From Cytophagaceae bacterium (GTDB lineage Bacteria > Bacteroidota > Bacteroidia > Cytophagales > Spirosomataceae): 64,000 bases of DNA. Made by a program: the position numbers and the translations under genes. Positions 16,966-25,195 of this stretch are shown piece by piece. The notes under the pieces are model-generated. The model was not told where the DNA came from, did no database searches, and was given only the letters and a program-made list of their open reading frames with translations. The stretch's first letter is position 1; every line of letters starts with the position of its first letter. The DNA lies in contig JADKIR010000005.1 in the NCBI GenBank assembly GCA_016722655.1, forward strand, positions 1,116,001 to 1,180,000, read 5' to 3'.

Positions 16966-18840
16966 ATGAAGTTTTTCAATAGTTTTCTGTTTCTTATTTT
17001 CTTTTTATCTATTCAAATAAATGCTCAGGACAAAAAAGCTCTGCAATATTTCGAAAAAGGCAAAAAGGATTTCATGGAACGGAATTATGAATCAGCCATC
17101 AATAATTTCAATAAATATTTTGAGAAAGATTCCAGCCTTCAGGAGGCACATTTCAGAATGGGACAAATCTATGAGTCGTATAAAAATCAATCCAAAGCGA
17201 CTTTTTTCTATAAAAACACTATAGCCAAAGACTCTGTAAAAGTAAACTATGTGCAAGCATACACCTATCTTGGATCGAGGGCATTGGAAAGTCATAATTT
17301 TGATGATGCAAAAAAATATCTCACTGTCTCACTTCAAAACACCAACAAGAATTCGATTATTTACCAGCAATTGCTAAAGCAACTCAAATCGGTAGAGTTT
17401 GGGCTGGAAGCCATAGCCCATCCGCTCAATATTAAGCCTGAGCCTCTGGAATCTGTTATTAATTTTAAGGATAAACAATATTTTCCGGTGCTAACCGCTG
17501 ACAACCAAACGATTATATTCACGGCCAGAGATGAAGCTGCCGATGAAAACATTTACCTTTCTATAAAAAATAATGATCAGTGGTCAAGGCCAAAAAGTAT
17601 AGCACAGGAAATAAATACACCTTATAATGAAGGTACCTGTAGCATTTCTGCCGATGGAAAAATCATGGTTTTTACTTCTTGTGAAGGCCGGGAAGGTTTT
17701 GGAAGCTGCGATTTATTTATCACCAAAAGAGAAGGAGATCAATGGTCCACACCCAAAAACCTGGGCGAAAATGTCAATTCAAAATTTTGGGATTCTCAGC
17801 CTAGCCTCTCCTCTGACGGCTCCAAACTGTTTTTTTCATCTGAAAGACCATTCGGACAAGGAAAAAAGGACATCTGGATGAGCCAATTGGATGAAAACGG
17901 ACAATGGATGAAGGCCATAAACCTGGGGCCGGGTATTAACACCAACCTTGACGAAGTCTCCCCATTTATTCATGCCAATGGTTTTTCACTCTTTTATTCG
18001 AGCAACGGTAAACCCGGACTTGGCAAATTTGATATTTACCTGACTACCATCAAAAACCTGAAAAGTATGGAATCGGTAAATTTAGGCTATCCGATCAATA
18101 CTCCCGATGACGAACTCTCTTTGTTTATTACCGCCGACGGGCAGTCTGCTTATTATTCTGTGGATAAGGAAAACACTGTGAAGCTTTATAAATTTACGAT
18201 TCCGGTTGAGCTTTCCGACAAAATAGACCGAACGTTTTATCTGAAAGGGTATATTCTGGACCAAAAAACCCAAAAGCCTCTTTATTCCAGTATAGAATTG
18301 GTAAATACCATTACCGGTCAGAGGATCTCAAAATTCCTTTCTGACCCTATCACTGGTGATTATATGGTGATTTTGCCGGGCGATGGTGAATATGTGATGT
18401 ATGTAGAAACCCCGAATTATTTTTTCAAAAGTGTGAAATTTGATTTTTCAAGAAAAACCTCTTCCAATCAGTTGGATATATATTTACAAAAAATTGAAAA
18501 AGATGCTGTAGAGGTTCTTCAAAACATATTTTTTGATAGTGGAAGCTCTGTTTTAAGAAAAGAATCAGACATAGAATTGAATAAATTGAAGGATATTTTA
18601 AGTAAAAACCTGAATCTAAAAGTGGAAATATCTGGTCATACTGACGATATTGGTAACGATGCTTTTAATCTTGAATTATCAAAAAAAAGAGCTCATTCTG
18701 TAGTTGATTTTTTGGTAAATGCAGGCATAGGAAAAGATAGAATCAACGCAAAAGGCTTTGGAGAAACCCATCCTAAAGCCAAAAATGATTCAGATGAGAA
18801 CCGTCAGTTGAATCGAAGAATAGAACTTAAATTTTTATAA
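16966..18840 (+). CDS. PorE-like OmpA family protein (TPR, PD40 propeller, CRD, OmpA)
   Basis: A 624-aa exported protein: signal peptide ending INAQ; TPR-type helices (residues 25-140); WD40-like PD40 beta-propeller repeats (about 155-410) with 'DGSKLFFSSERPFGQGKKDIW' type units; a carboxypeptidase-regulatory-like fold (about 425-510); and an OmpA C-terminal peptidoglycan-binding domain (about 520-624) with 'ISGHTDDIGNDAFNLELSKKRA' and 'NRQLNRRIELKFL'. This order is the one known for PorE, an outer-membrane/peptidoglycan anchor of the T9SS machine, but paralogs exist. No T9SS neighbours are present, so the role is inferred. Confidence 0.85.
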   Translation: MKFFNSFLFLIFFLSIQINAQDKKALQYFEKGKKDFMERNYESAINNFNKYFEKDSSLQEAHFRMGQIYESYKNQSKATFFYKNTIAKDSVKVNYVQAYTYLGSRALESHNFDDAKKYLTVSLQNTNKNSIIYQQLLKQLKSVEFGLEAIAHPLNIKPEPLESVINFKDKQYFPVLTADNQTIIFTARDEAADENIYLSIKNNDQWSRPKSIAQEINTPYNEGTCSISADGKIMVFTSCEGREGFGSCDLFITKREGDQWSTPKNLGENVNSKFWDSQPSLSSDGSKLFFSSERPFGQGKKDIWMSQLDENGQWMKAINLGPGINTNLDEVSPFIHANGFSLFYSSNGKPGLGKFDIYLTTIKNLKSMESVNLGYPINTPDDELSLFITADGQSAYYSVDKENTVKLYKFTIPVELSDKIDRTFYLKGYILDQKTQKPLYSSIELVNTITGQRISKFLSDPITGDYMVILPGDGEYVMYVETPNYFFKSVKFDFSRKTSSNQLDIYLQKIEKDAVEVLQNIFFDSGSSVLRKESDIELNKLKDILSKNLNLKVEISGHTDDIGNDAFNLELSKKRAHSVVDFLVNAGIGKDRINAKGFGETHPKAKNDSDENRQLNRRIELKFL

Positions 18841-18963
18841 AACCCATTTTACATAAAAAAGAAACTAAAAGTTGAATTGTAACATTTGTCATGGAATTCA
18901 GCCTTTAAATTCTGAACTTTGCAGCCGGAATTTTGATTTAATTAGAAAGAACAAATAAGTATA

Positions 18964-19899
18964 ATGACGCAAGAAAACGTAGAAATTTTAATATTGGGCT
19001 CAGGCCCTGCAGGTTACACAGCTGCTATTTATGCCGGAAGGGCTGGTTTAAAACCCGTAATGTACCAGGGAATGCAACCGGGCGGTCAGTTGACAATCAC
19101 CAACGACGTCGAAAATTTTCCGGGCTACCCTGATGGAATCCAGGGGCCGCAAATGATGGAAGACCTACAAAAACAGGCTGAAAGATTTGGACTTGATAAT
19201 CGCTATGGAATGGCCACTTCGGTTGATTTCTCTACACCACTGGCACATAAAGTTATCATAGACGAAATGCATGAAATCACGGCCAAAGCGGTGATTATTG
19301 CCACCGGGGCTTCTGCCAAATGGTTGGGGCTGGAGTCAGAACAAAGACTTAACGGCATGGGCGTTTCGGCCTGTGCAGTATGTGATGGTTTCTTCTATAG
19401 AGGCAAAGATGTGGCCATAGTAGGTGCAGGAGACACAGCTTGTGAGGAAGCACATTATTTATCGAAACTTTGTAAAAAAGTAACCATGTTGGTGCGTAGG
19501 GATGAATTCAGAGCCTCGACCATCATGCAGGAAAGAGTAAAAAACACTCCAAATATCGAGATATTATTTAATACCGAAACAGAAGAAATTCAGGGCGAAA
19601 ACGGAGTAACAGGCGTAAGGGTAAGAAACAAAGTGAGCGGTGAAATCAAAGAAATTCCACTTGACGGTTTCTTTGTAGCCATAGGTCACCAACCTAATAC
19701 CGATATTTTCAAAGGATATCTTGATATGGACGATGCCGGGTATCTGATTGTAGAAAAAGGAAGTTCAAGAACCAATATTCCGGGGGTATTTGCTAGTGGT
19801 GATGCTCAGGACAAAATCTACCGTCAGGCCATTACAGCTGCCGGTTCAGGATGTATGGCGGCACTTGATGCGGAAAGATATTTAGGGGAATTTCATTGA
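18964..19899 (+). CDS. trxB: thioredoxin-disulfide reductase
   Basis: A 311-aa FAD/NADPH flavoenzyme that keeps thioredoxin reduced. The FAD-binding GSGPAGYTAAIYAGRAG is at residues 12-28, the redox centre CAVC at C137-C140, NADPH-binding 'VGAGDTACEEA' follows, and the FAD C-terminal motif is 'GVFASGDAQDK'. It has normal bacterial length. It stands alone with its own terminator. A partial -7 box (GAACTTTG, 18914-18921) lies 42 nt upstream of the ATG. Confidence 0.97.
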   Translation: MTQENVEILILGSGPAGYTAAIYAGRAGLKPVMYQGMQPGGQLTITNDVENFPGYPDGIQGPQMMEDLQKQAERFGLDNRYGMATSVDFSTPLAHKVIIDEMHEITAKAVIIATGASAKWLGLESEQRLNGMGVSACAVCDGFFYRGKDVAIVGAGDTACEEAHYLSKLCKKVTMLVRRDEFRASTIMQERVKNTPNIEILFNTETEEIQGENGVTGVRVRNKVSGEIKEIPLDGFFVAIGHQPNTDIFKGYLDMDDAGYLIVEKGSSRTNIPGVFASGDAQDKIYRQAITAAGSGCMAALDAERYLGEFH

Positions 19900-19921
19900 G
19901 TAACGAATTAGTACAAAAAAG

Positions 19922-19953
19922 GGTGGCAAGTCGGTGATTTGTCACCTTTTTTT
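19922..19953 (+). terminator. trxB terminator
   Basis: An 11-bp stem with two G-T pairs (19922-19932 with 19936-19946) and a GGT loop is followed by seven T. It overlaps the stop region of the convergent gene at 19952. Confidence 0.8.
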
Positions 19954-21475
19954 AGTTTATGTCCAGAGTTTCGGTCTTTGTCAATTTTTTACCGGAGGCG
20001 GAAATAGAACTAAGCATCACAACAATTTTCGATTTCTTTTTTTGCAAGAAATTCACATTTTCACCTTCAAATTTTTTCCCATTTATTTCCCAAAAATACT
20101 TATAGCCTGAATCCGGATTTTTGACTTTTAAGTCCACTTTACTCATTCCTGATTTTTGGGAAATAGAAACGAAATCAAACATGGGTGCTTGCATAAATCT
20201 CCCTTCTTTATTGAACTCGACTTCCATAATATACTCATTTACAAGAAAATACATAATACCAGAAGGTGAAACCACAAAAGAGGAAATTTTTCCGTCGAGG
20301 GAATTAAAAACAAAAGGCTCTGTTGATACCAAATCCGAATTTCCGATATAGGTATCGACTGAAATACCATTTTCTGAATTCAGGTAAATCCTCTTTTCAA
20401 AATAATAATCCGGAAAAAAGAAATTTTTAGCATGTGAACTATCTGGCCTGGCAAAAAAAGAATTAAAAACCGGCAAAGAAGACGCTGCCTGAAAATCATC
20501 CCAATACAGTTGACTGTTAAGCTTAAGTTTTTTTGCTAAAAAAGTAGTGGAAGTGTCTCTAAAATATGCATAAAGGCTTTGATTTGCCAAAAATTCAGGA
20601 TCTAAACTGAGCCCTAAAGCTTCACCGATTCCGGGAGTAATTCCCATGTTTTGTATCGTTGAGTTTTTCTGATCGAAAACTAAAACACTATCATTTTTTG
20701 CAATTAATAGTAGTTTTTCATCAGGTAATAGCAGGATTTTATGCACTTCTTTGGGGACTTTTATCAGCGTATCCATTTTAAATTGACTTTCCAGAGGGAG
20801 CGTTGATTCAATTTTTTCCAGTTGATTTTTAGAATTAAAAACACTCAATAATCCACCAAAAAAATGCTTTCTGAAATTCTGATTTTGCAGATTTATGGTA
20901 TCAGGAGTAAAAACCGTATAAAATATTTTGCCACCATTTTCTGATTGTCCTGTCCAGGCCAGATTGTTCCCTGAAAAATCCATCAATACCGGATTCAAAT
21001 TTTTTGCAGGTTTAAAACCGCTCATTTTCGAATTATCCAAGGTCCAAATGGGCAATTGGTCAGTTCCACCTACTGATTTCAGGGTAATTATTTCTCCGGA
21101 AAAGATTTCATTTGGAACATTTTTTTTGAAACCCAATGCATTGCCAATCCAATTCCAGCGATATTTTTCTTTAACCGTAAAACCGCAAGCCATCAATCCT
21201 CCACCGTTTTTCAGGAAGTTCACCAAAAGGTTATTTTGCTTAATATCCAGTAAATTTTCATCAAAATCTAAGAGTAAAACTGCCGAAATTTCATTGATAT
21301 TTTCGGTAGTGATTTTTTCCTGAAAGTCTAAGTGGACATTATTTTCAAAGGCATATTTTTTTAAATTTAACTTTATTTCAGAATTATTTAGGCTACTTAA
21401 AACCAATACCTTTACTACCTGAGCACGCACCTCAAGAAAAGAAAGAAAAATAAAGAAGACCACCAGTTTCTTCAT
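19952..21475 (-). CDS. exported ThuA-like domain protein with propeller and PKD-like regions
   Basis: A 507-aa protein. The signal peptide ends EVRAQ. Residues 20-210 look like a ThuA (class I glutamine-amidotransferase-like) fold: 'VKVLVLSS', 'NFLKNGGGLMACGF', a 'WTGQSENGGKIFYTVF' segment and 'FRKHFFGGLLSVF'. The middle, beginning 'VPKEVHKILLLPDEKLLLIAKN', resembles a decayed glucose/sorbosone-dehydrogenase propeller, and the end is a PKD-like strand set ('YKYFWEINGKKF'). ThuA-GSDH-PKD fusions are common and longer in this phylum; this one is short and divergent. Its start overlaps the miaA stop by 4 bp, so it is translated with miaA. Confidence 0.65.
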   Translation of the reverse strand: MKKLVVFFIFLSFLEVRAQVVKVLVLSSLNNSEIKLNLKKYAFENNVHLDFQEKITTENINEISAVLLLDFDENLLDIKQNNLLVNFLKNGGGLMACGFTVKEKYRWNWIGNALGFKKNVPNEIFSGEIITLKSVGGTDQLPIWTLDNSKMSGFKPAKNLNPVLMDFSGNNLAWTGQSENGGKIFYTVFTPDTINLQNQNFRKHFFGGLLSVFNSKNQLEKIESTLPLESQFKMDTLIKVPKEVHKILLLPDEKLLLIAKNDSVLVFDQKNSTIQNMGITPGIGEALGLSLDPEFLANQSLYAYFRDTSTTFLAKKLKLNSQLYWDDFQAASSLPVFNSFFARPDSSHAKNFFFPDYYFEKRIYLNSENGISVDTYIGNSDLVSTEPFVFNSLDGKISSFVVSPSGIMYFLVNEYIMEVEFNKEGRFMQAPMFDFVSISQKSGMSKVDLKVKNPDSGYKYFWEINGKKFEGENVNFLQKKKSKIVVMLSSISASGKKLTKTETLDIN

Positions 21476-22395
21476 ATTTTGCCAAGAATTATTTGTAACA
21501 TTTCACCTGTTGAAAGTTCTGCAGGTAGCCAGTTGAAATGTATCCCGTTTTTTTCCATGCTTCTGAAATATGTCATTTGTCTTTTTGCGAAACGATGAAT
21601 TTCGGTTTCAAGTTTGACCAGCATTTCATGGAATGATAGTTTATTTTGCAAATAATAAGATATGTATTTGTATTCCAGCCCATAATATTGCAAAGTTTCA
21701 TGAGAAATTCCGTTTTGCAGCAAGTTTTCAACTTCAGCTATTAAACCTTCATTTTCTAACCTGTCTTTCAGTCTTTTAGAAATATTGTCCCGGCGAACTG
21801 AAACTGGTGGATTCAGTCCAAAAACTACAAAATGGTATTTTGCTTCATTTTTTTTAAATTCAAAATCAGGATTTTTAGAAATATATTCAGCAATTTCAAT
21901 ACCTCTGATAAGTCTTTTGGCGGTAGATTGATCAATATTTAAATCCAGATTATAAATAAGATACATAAATCTGAGCTGTTGAATGGTCATTTTTCCCAGT
22001 CTATTTCTCAATTCTATGTTTTCAGGCACCCGGGTATATTCTTTTTCCGATAAAATACTGCTCAGATACAAGCCGGTACCACCACAAATTACCGGCCGGC
22101 TGTTCTCTCTAAAAATCTTTTCGATAGCTATCGGGTAATCCTCCTGAAACCTCGCCAGATTGTATTTTTCACCGGCATCCAATATATCAATCAAATGATA
22201 AGGGATATTTTTACCATCAAAAACGTATTCTTTCAGATCTTTACCAGTACCGATATCCATTCCCCGATAAACCTGCCTGCTGTCAACACTTATCACCTGG
22301 CCATCAATTTTTGCGGCCAGAGCCACAGCCAGTCGGGTCTTACCCGATGCAGTAGGACCAAGTATAATGGGGATAGTTTTATGGTTAGAATCCAT
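21472..22395 (-). CDS. miaA: tRNA dimethylallyltransferase
   Basis: A 307-aa enzyme that adds the dimethylallyl group to A37 of tRNAs reading UNN codons. The P-loop GPTASGKTRLA is near residue 13, then 'ISVDSRQVYRGMDIGTGK', 'PYHLIDILDAGEKYNLARF', 'ICGGTGLYLSSIL', and the late tRNA-binding 'FAKRQMTYFRSMEKNGIHFNW'. It overlaps the upstream gene by 11 bp and the downstream gene by 4 bp, so it is the middle of a three-gene operon. Confidence 0.96.
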   Translation of the reverse strand: MDSNHKTIPIILGPTASGKTRLAVALAAKIDGQVISVDSRQVYRGMDIGTGKDLKEYVFDGKNIPYHLIDILDAGEKYNLARFQEDYPIAIEKIFRENSRPVICGGTGLYLSSILSEKEYTRVPENIELRNRLGKMTIQQLRFMYLIYNLDLNIDQSTAKRLIRGIEIAEYISKNPDFEFKKNEAKYHFVVFGLNPPVSVRRDNISKRLKDRLENEGLIAEVENLLQNGISHETLQYYGLEYKYISYYLQNKLSFHEMLVKLETEIHRFAKRQMTYFRSMEKNGIHFNWLPAELSTGEMLQIILGKI

Positions 22396-23065
22396 TTTTA
22401 ATAAATTTCAAGCTCCCCGAATTATACACATCAAAGTCATCTGCTTTCGCAACGGGTATTCGCTCATTATTATTTCCCATTTTATAAAATACCGGCCCGG
22501 TACTTTCGATAAACTTAAAACCCATTTTTAAAAAATTTTGCCCATCAGACCAGTCAGCATCCACATAAGTCATGATATTTCCAGGCTTCTTTTCATTTAC
22601 AAAAAAACGCATCAATTTTGAAAATCCACCGACAATGTTAAAGTAAGGCAGCGTTCCAAATCGCACCAATTCAAAAGAATTAACGATTTCTGTCCCGAAA
22701 TAATACTTTTTCGCAGCTGAAAAAGTCATGACAGCAACCAGGATTTCTTCTTCATTATCAATAAATTGGAAGTCATTTTTTAGTAATCTGAAATATTTAT
22801 TAGGTAAAAATAAGCCATATTTTAGCTTTGCTCCCGTTGATTTTTGGAGATGATTGAGATTTAAAAAATCATCTGACACCAATTTGGTTATTCTTTTGAC
22901 CTTACAAACCCGGGCCGGAAGCGTAAAATTGAGTCCAAAACGGGATTTCAGCCTTGATTTTATAATTTCTGGTGCTAAATCCCATTGGTCTTTCCAAATT
23001 CTAATGGTTTTTGGATCAAAAAATAAGGTACTATTTTTAAATAAAAACCTTATCGACAAGTCCAT
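22385..23065 (-). CDS. uncharacterised protein, possible GNAT fold
   Basis: A 226-aa soluble protein with no family I can name with confidence. The C-terminal half, 'YFNIVGGFSKLMRFFVNEKKPGN' followed by 'MTYVDADWSDGQNFLKMGF', resembles acetyltransferase-fold proteins of phages and chromosomes that carry a 'Y.D.RWS.G..Y...GF' motif. It is the first gene of the miaA operon. The frame stays open for about 110 bp upstream of ATG 23065, back to a TAA, with protein-like sequence but no ATG, GTG or TTG; a rare start codon there cannot be excluded. Confidence 0.7.
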   Translation of the reverse strand: MDLSIRFLFKNSTLFFDPKTIRIWKDQWDLAPEIIKSRLKSRFGLNFTLPARVCKVKRITKLVSDDFLNLNHLQKSTGAKLKYGLFLPNKYFRLLKNDFQFIDNEEEILVAVMTFSAAKKYYFGTEIVNSFELVRFGTLPYFNIVGGFSKLMRFFVNEKKPGNIMTYVDADWSDGQNFLKMGFKFIESTGPVFYKMGNNNERIPVAKADDFDVYNSGSLKFIKNGF

Positions 23066-23202
23066 CTCCGGTACTTTCCAGAAAAAAGGCTCTTTTTCTT
23101 CAAAAACAAGATTTGCCGATAATTGAAGGTCAGAAATAAATTGTCTGAAAGAATCCGAATTGGTCTTAGTTACAGAATTTGAGATGATATAAAAATTTTA
23201 TT

Positions 23203-23235
23203 CAAAAATAAACGTTTACTATTTCAAACTGGCAA
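23203..23235 (-). promoter_or_regulatory. promoter of the miaA operon
   Basis: On the minus strand: TTG (23235-23233), 22 nt, TATTTTTG (23210-23203), a perfect -7 box. Transcription would begin near 23197, about 130 nt before the ATG at 23065. Confidence 0.55.
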
Positions 23236-23293
23236 TATTATTGGAATAAAATTACCCAAGAGCTTTATTATTAATTAAAAATCAATGGTTTAT

Positions 23294-23938
23294 ATGAAAA
23301 TTGCTTACAGAATCTTATTCATTTTGAGTATTTCAGCAAGCATAAGTCTGGCACAATCAAGCAATTACCTTAAAGAAGAGGCGGATGAATATTTCAAAGC
23401 CGGGAGATATTGGGATGCATTTTTTCAGTATAGAAATATTTTAAAAATACCTGAATATCAAGGTGATGCAAATATTGAATCTCAGATTAGCAATAGCTCA
23501 AGGGCCATGTATTTATGGAAAAAAACACTGGATTATAAGGCATTTCGTAAATATGACATTGCCAAGCAACACATGACTGAGCTAATTGTGATAAATCCTT
23601 ATGACCCAAACAGAGGCATGTTACCAAGATTATCACTTGAGCATGCTTCGGACCTTCAAAGGATGGCTGCCAGTCAAAGGACTTCAGAAGCACGTGCCGA
23701 TTATCTTAAAAGGGCAATCGGGCTATATCAGGCAGCACTTGACGAGGGGCTGAAAGATGAAATGGTATTTTCTTTGATAAAACAATGTGAAAATGCCCTC
23801 GAAAAAAGTAAATATGACAAAGTTAAACAGCCGACTTCTTACGGAATAAATTTTGAAAAAGAAAAGAAAATAGAAGAGGAAAGGACACGAAGTGTTGAAA
23901 TTATTAAGGCTAAAGAGAAAGACGGAGACAGCCTATAA
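23294..23938 (+). CDS. exported TPR-like protein of unknown function
   Basis: A 214-aa protein with signal peptide MKIAYRILFILSISASISLAQ (start at 23294; an ATG 9 nt earlier is also possible). Helical repeats follow with TPR character: 'EEADEYFKAGRYWDAFFQYRNIL', then 'YDIAKQHMTELIVINPYDPN', then 'LKRAIGLYQAALDEG'. The C-terminus is strongly charged (Lys/Glu). Probably periplasmic. It resembles TPR segments of OmpA-type gliding/T9SS proteins, but there is no OmpA domain. It stands alone. Confidence 0.65.
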   Translation: MKIAYRILFILSISASISLAQSSNYLKEEADEYFKAGRYWDAFFQYRNILKIPEYQGDANIESQISNSSRAMYLWKKTLDYKAFRKYDIAKQHMTELIVINPYDPNRGMLPRLSLEHASDLQRMAASQRTSEARADYLKRAIGLYQAALDEGLKDEMVFSLIKQCENALEKSKYDKVKQPTSYGINFEKEKKIEEERTRSVEIIKAKEKDGDSL

Positions 23939-23970
23939 AAAAACCGAAAGCCAAAAATATGACTTCCGGT
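23937..23970 (-). terminator. terminator of the SusCD-aminotransferase-AEC operon
   Basis: On the minus strand an 11-bp stem (23970-23960 with 23953-23943, two wobble pairs) with a 6-nt loop is followed by seven T. It lies 33 nt after the AEC transporter stop. Confidence 0.7.
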
Positions 23971-24002
23971 AAAAATATAACAGAATAGTAAAGGGTTAAA
24001 TA

Positions 24003-25109
24003 CTAGTTTTTTAACATAGAATTGGACAGTCTCACAGATAACTTGGTGATCATTACCGGGATAATACTGACCAAAATCAAAACTGTTCCCAATCCTAAAA
24101 TTGCCCCGATGTGGGCAAAAACTTTCCCCATTGATAAAATACTTAAAATCAATCCTGAGCTAAAAGGCAAAGAAAACGCCAGAATTAATACGGCAAACTC
24201 TACATTAAATGTTCGTTTTTCCTTTGCAATTCCAAGATGATCTTCTTTGATATTAAATGCTGAAATATGAGCAAAAGGCCAGAAACTCGCTGAACTTAAA
24301 GGTATTACCAAAGCCAACAAAGTAAGTGTTGGGTCTGAAATTTTGAATAAAACTATAACCAGTGCACTAAAAAGTACACTTACTCCGGCTCTAAAAAACA
24401 ACAGGCTCACAATCACTCGTTTTTTGCTTTGTTTTAACTCTACCGCTAATCCAATGAAAATCAGGATCAATGGAGTCATCATGGCACTGGTTTTATCGAA
24501 AATGTCGGTAACCAGACGGGGAAGCGAGTCATATCCAATTCCTATTGAAAGCAAGAAAATAGCTACGAAAATTATAGAATTAATGGGTTCCCTGATCAGG
24601 CTTACCAAAAGACTCCTGATTTTACTCCACATATTTGATTTCTGACCTTTATTTTGTTTGAGAAATAAATTAAGAGCAAAAATATATAGAAAAATTAGCA
24701 CAAAAACTTTGTTTCCCACATCGGCCATAGCGGCCATTGCAAGACTTTTTTGACCTAAAAACTCTGCAATAAATGGAAAAGCGGACAATCCTGGTGCCAA
24801 AGAAGGCATTAACATAAGAATGGTGCGACCTGTAGAGCTATCCTTCTCAATCGTAAAAAAACCTAATACCGGAGGAATCACATAAAAGATGAAAATATTA
24901 AAAAGTATCGTAATCAGAGGTACAATCATCAATGATTTGTCCAAAGGGACTTTCATTAAAGCTGTAAATATGGTGGCCGGAAGAGCAATGGTCAAAACCA
25001 ACTCTTTTATTCCTCCAACCATCTCTTTTGACTTAAACTTTGATCTCAAAAAATACCCGAGGGCTATCAACAATATGAGTACAAGTGATTTTTGTAAAGC
25101 CTCGCTCAT
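24003..25109 (-). CDS. AEC family transporter (auxin-efflux-carrier type)
   Basis: A 368-aa inner-membrane permease with about ten helices in two halves. The first helix is 'KSLVLILLIALGYFLRSKF', then 'LTIALPATIFTALMKV' (the conserved break-helix region), 'GRTILMLMPSLAPGLSAFPFIAEF' and the C-terminal 'LTLLALVIPLSSASFWPFAH'. Characterised bacterial AEC members move malonate, malate or similar carboxylates; the substrate here is unknown. It is last in the operon after the exported aminotransferase (86-bp gap containing a hairpin), suggesting uptake or release of a product of that enzyme. Confidence 0.85.
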   Translation of the reverse strand: MSEALQKSLVLILLIALGYFLRSKFKSKEMVGGIKELVLTIALPATIFTALMKVPLDKSLMIVPLITILFNIFIFYVIPPVLGFFTIEKDSSTGRTILMLMPSLAPGLSAFPFIAEFLGQKSLAMAAMADVGNKVFVLIFLYIFALNLFLKQNKGQKSNMWSKIRSLLVSLIREPINSIIFVAIFLLSIGIGYDSLPRLVTDIFDKTSAMMTPLILIFIGLAVELKQSKKRVIVSLLFFRAGVSVLFSALVIVLFKISDPTLTLLALVIPLSSASFWPFAHISAFNIKEDHLGIAKEKRTFNVEFAVLILAFSLPFSSGLILSILSMGKVFAHIGAILGLGTVLILVSIIPVMITKLSVRLSNSMLKN

Positions 25110-25144
25110 AAAAAAATTGCTTTAATGATGAAAAAAATAATATC

Positions 25145-25172
25145 AACAGACCGGCTTTTCAGTCGGCCTGTT
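25145..25172 (-). promoter_or_regulatory. intra-operon hairpin between aminotransferase and AEC genes
   Basis: A 9-bp stem (25172-25164 with 25153-25145 on the minus strand), followed 6-7 nt later by a T-run (TTATTTTTTTC). It may be a partial terminator lowering expression of the permease, or an mRNA stabiliser. Confidence 0.5.
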
Positions 25173-25195
25173 TTAAGAGCATTCAAAAAAAATCT

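Noticed and set aside
20928..21323. 131-codon plus-strand frame opposite the ThuA-like gene
   Set aside because: Antisense shadow; the minus-strand gene has a signal peptide and operon overlap.
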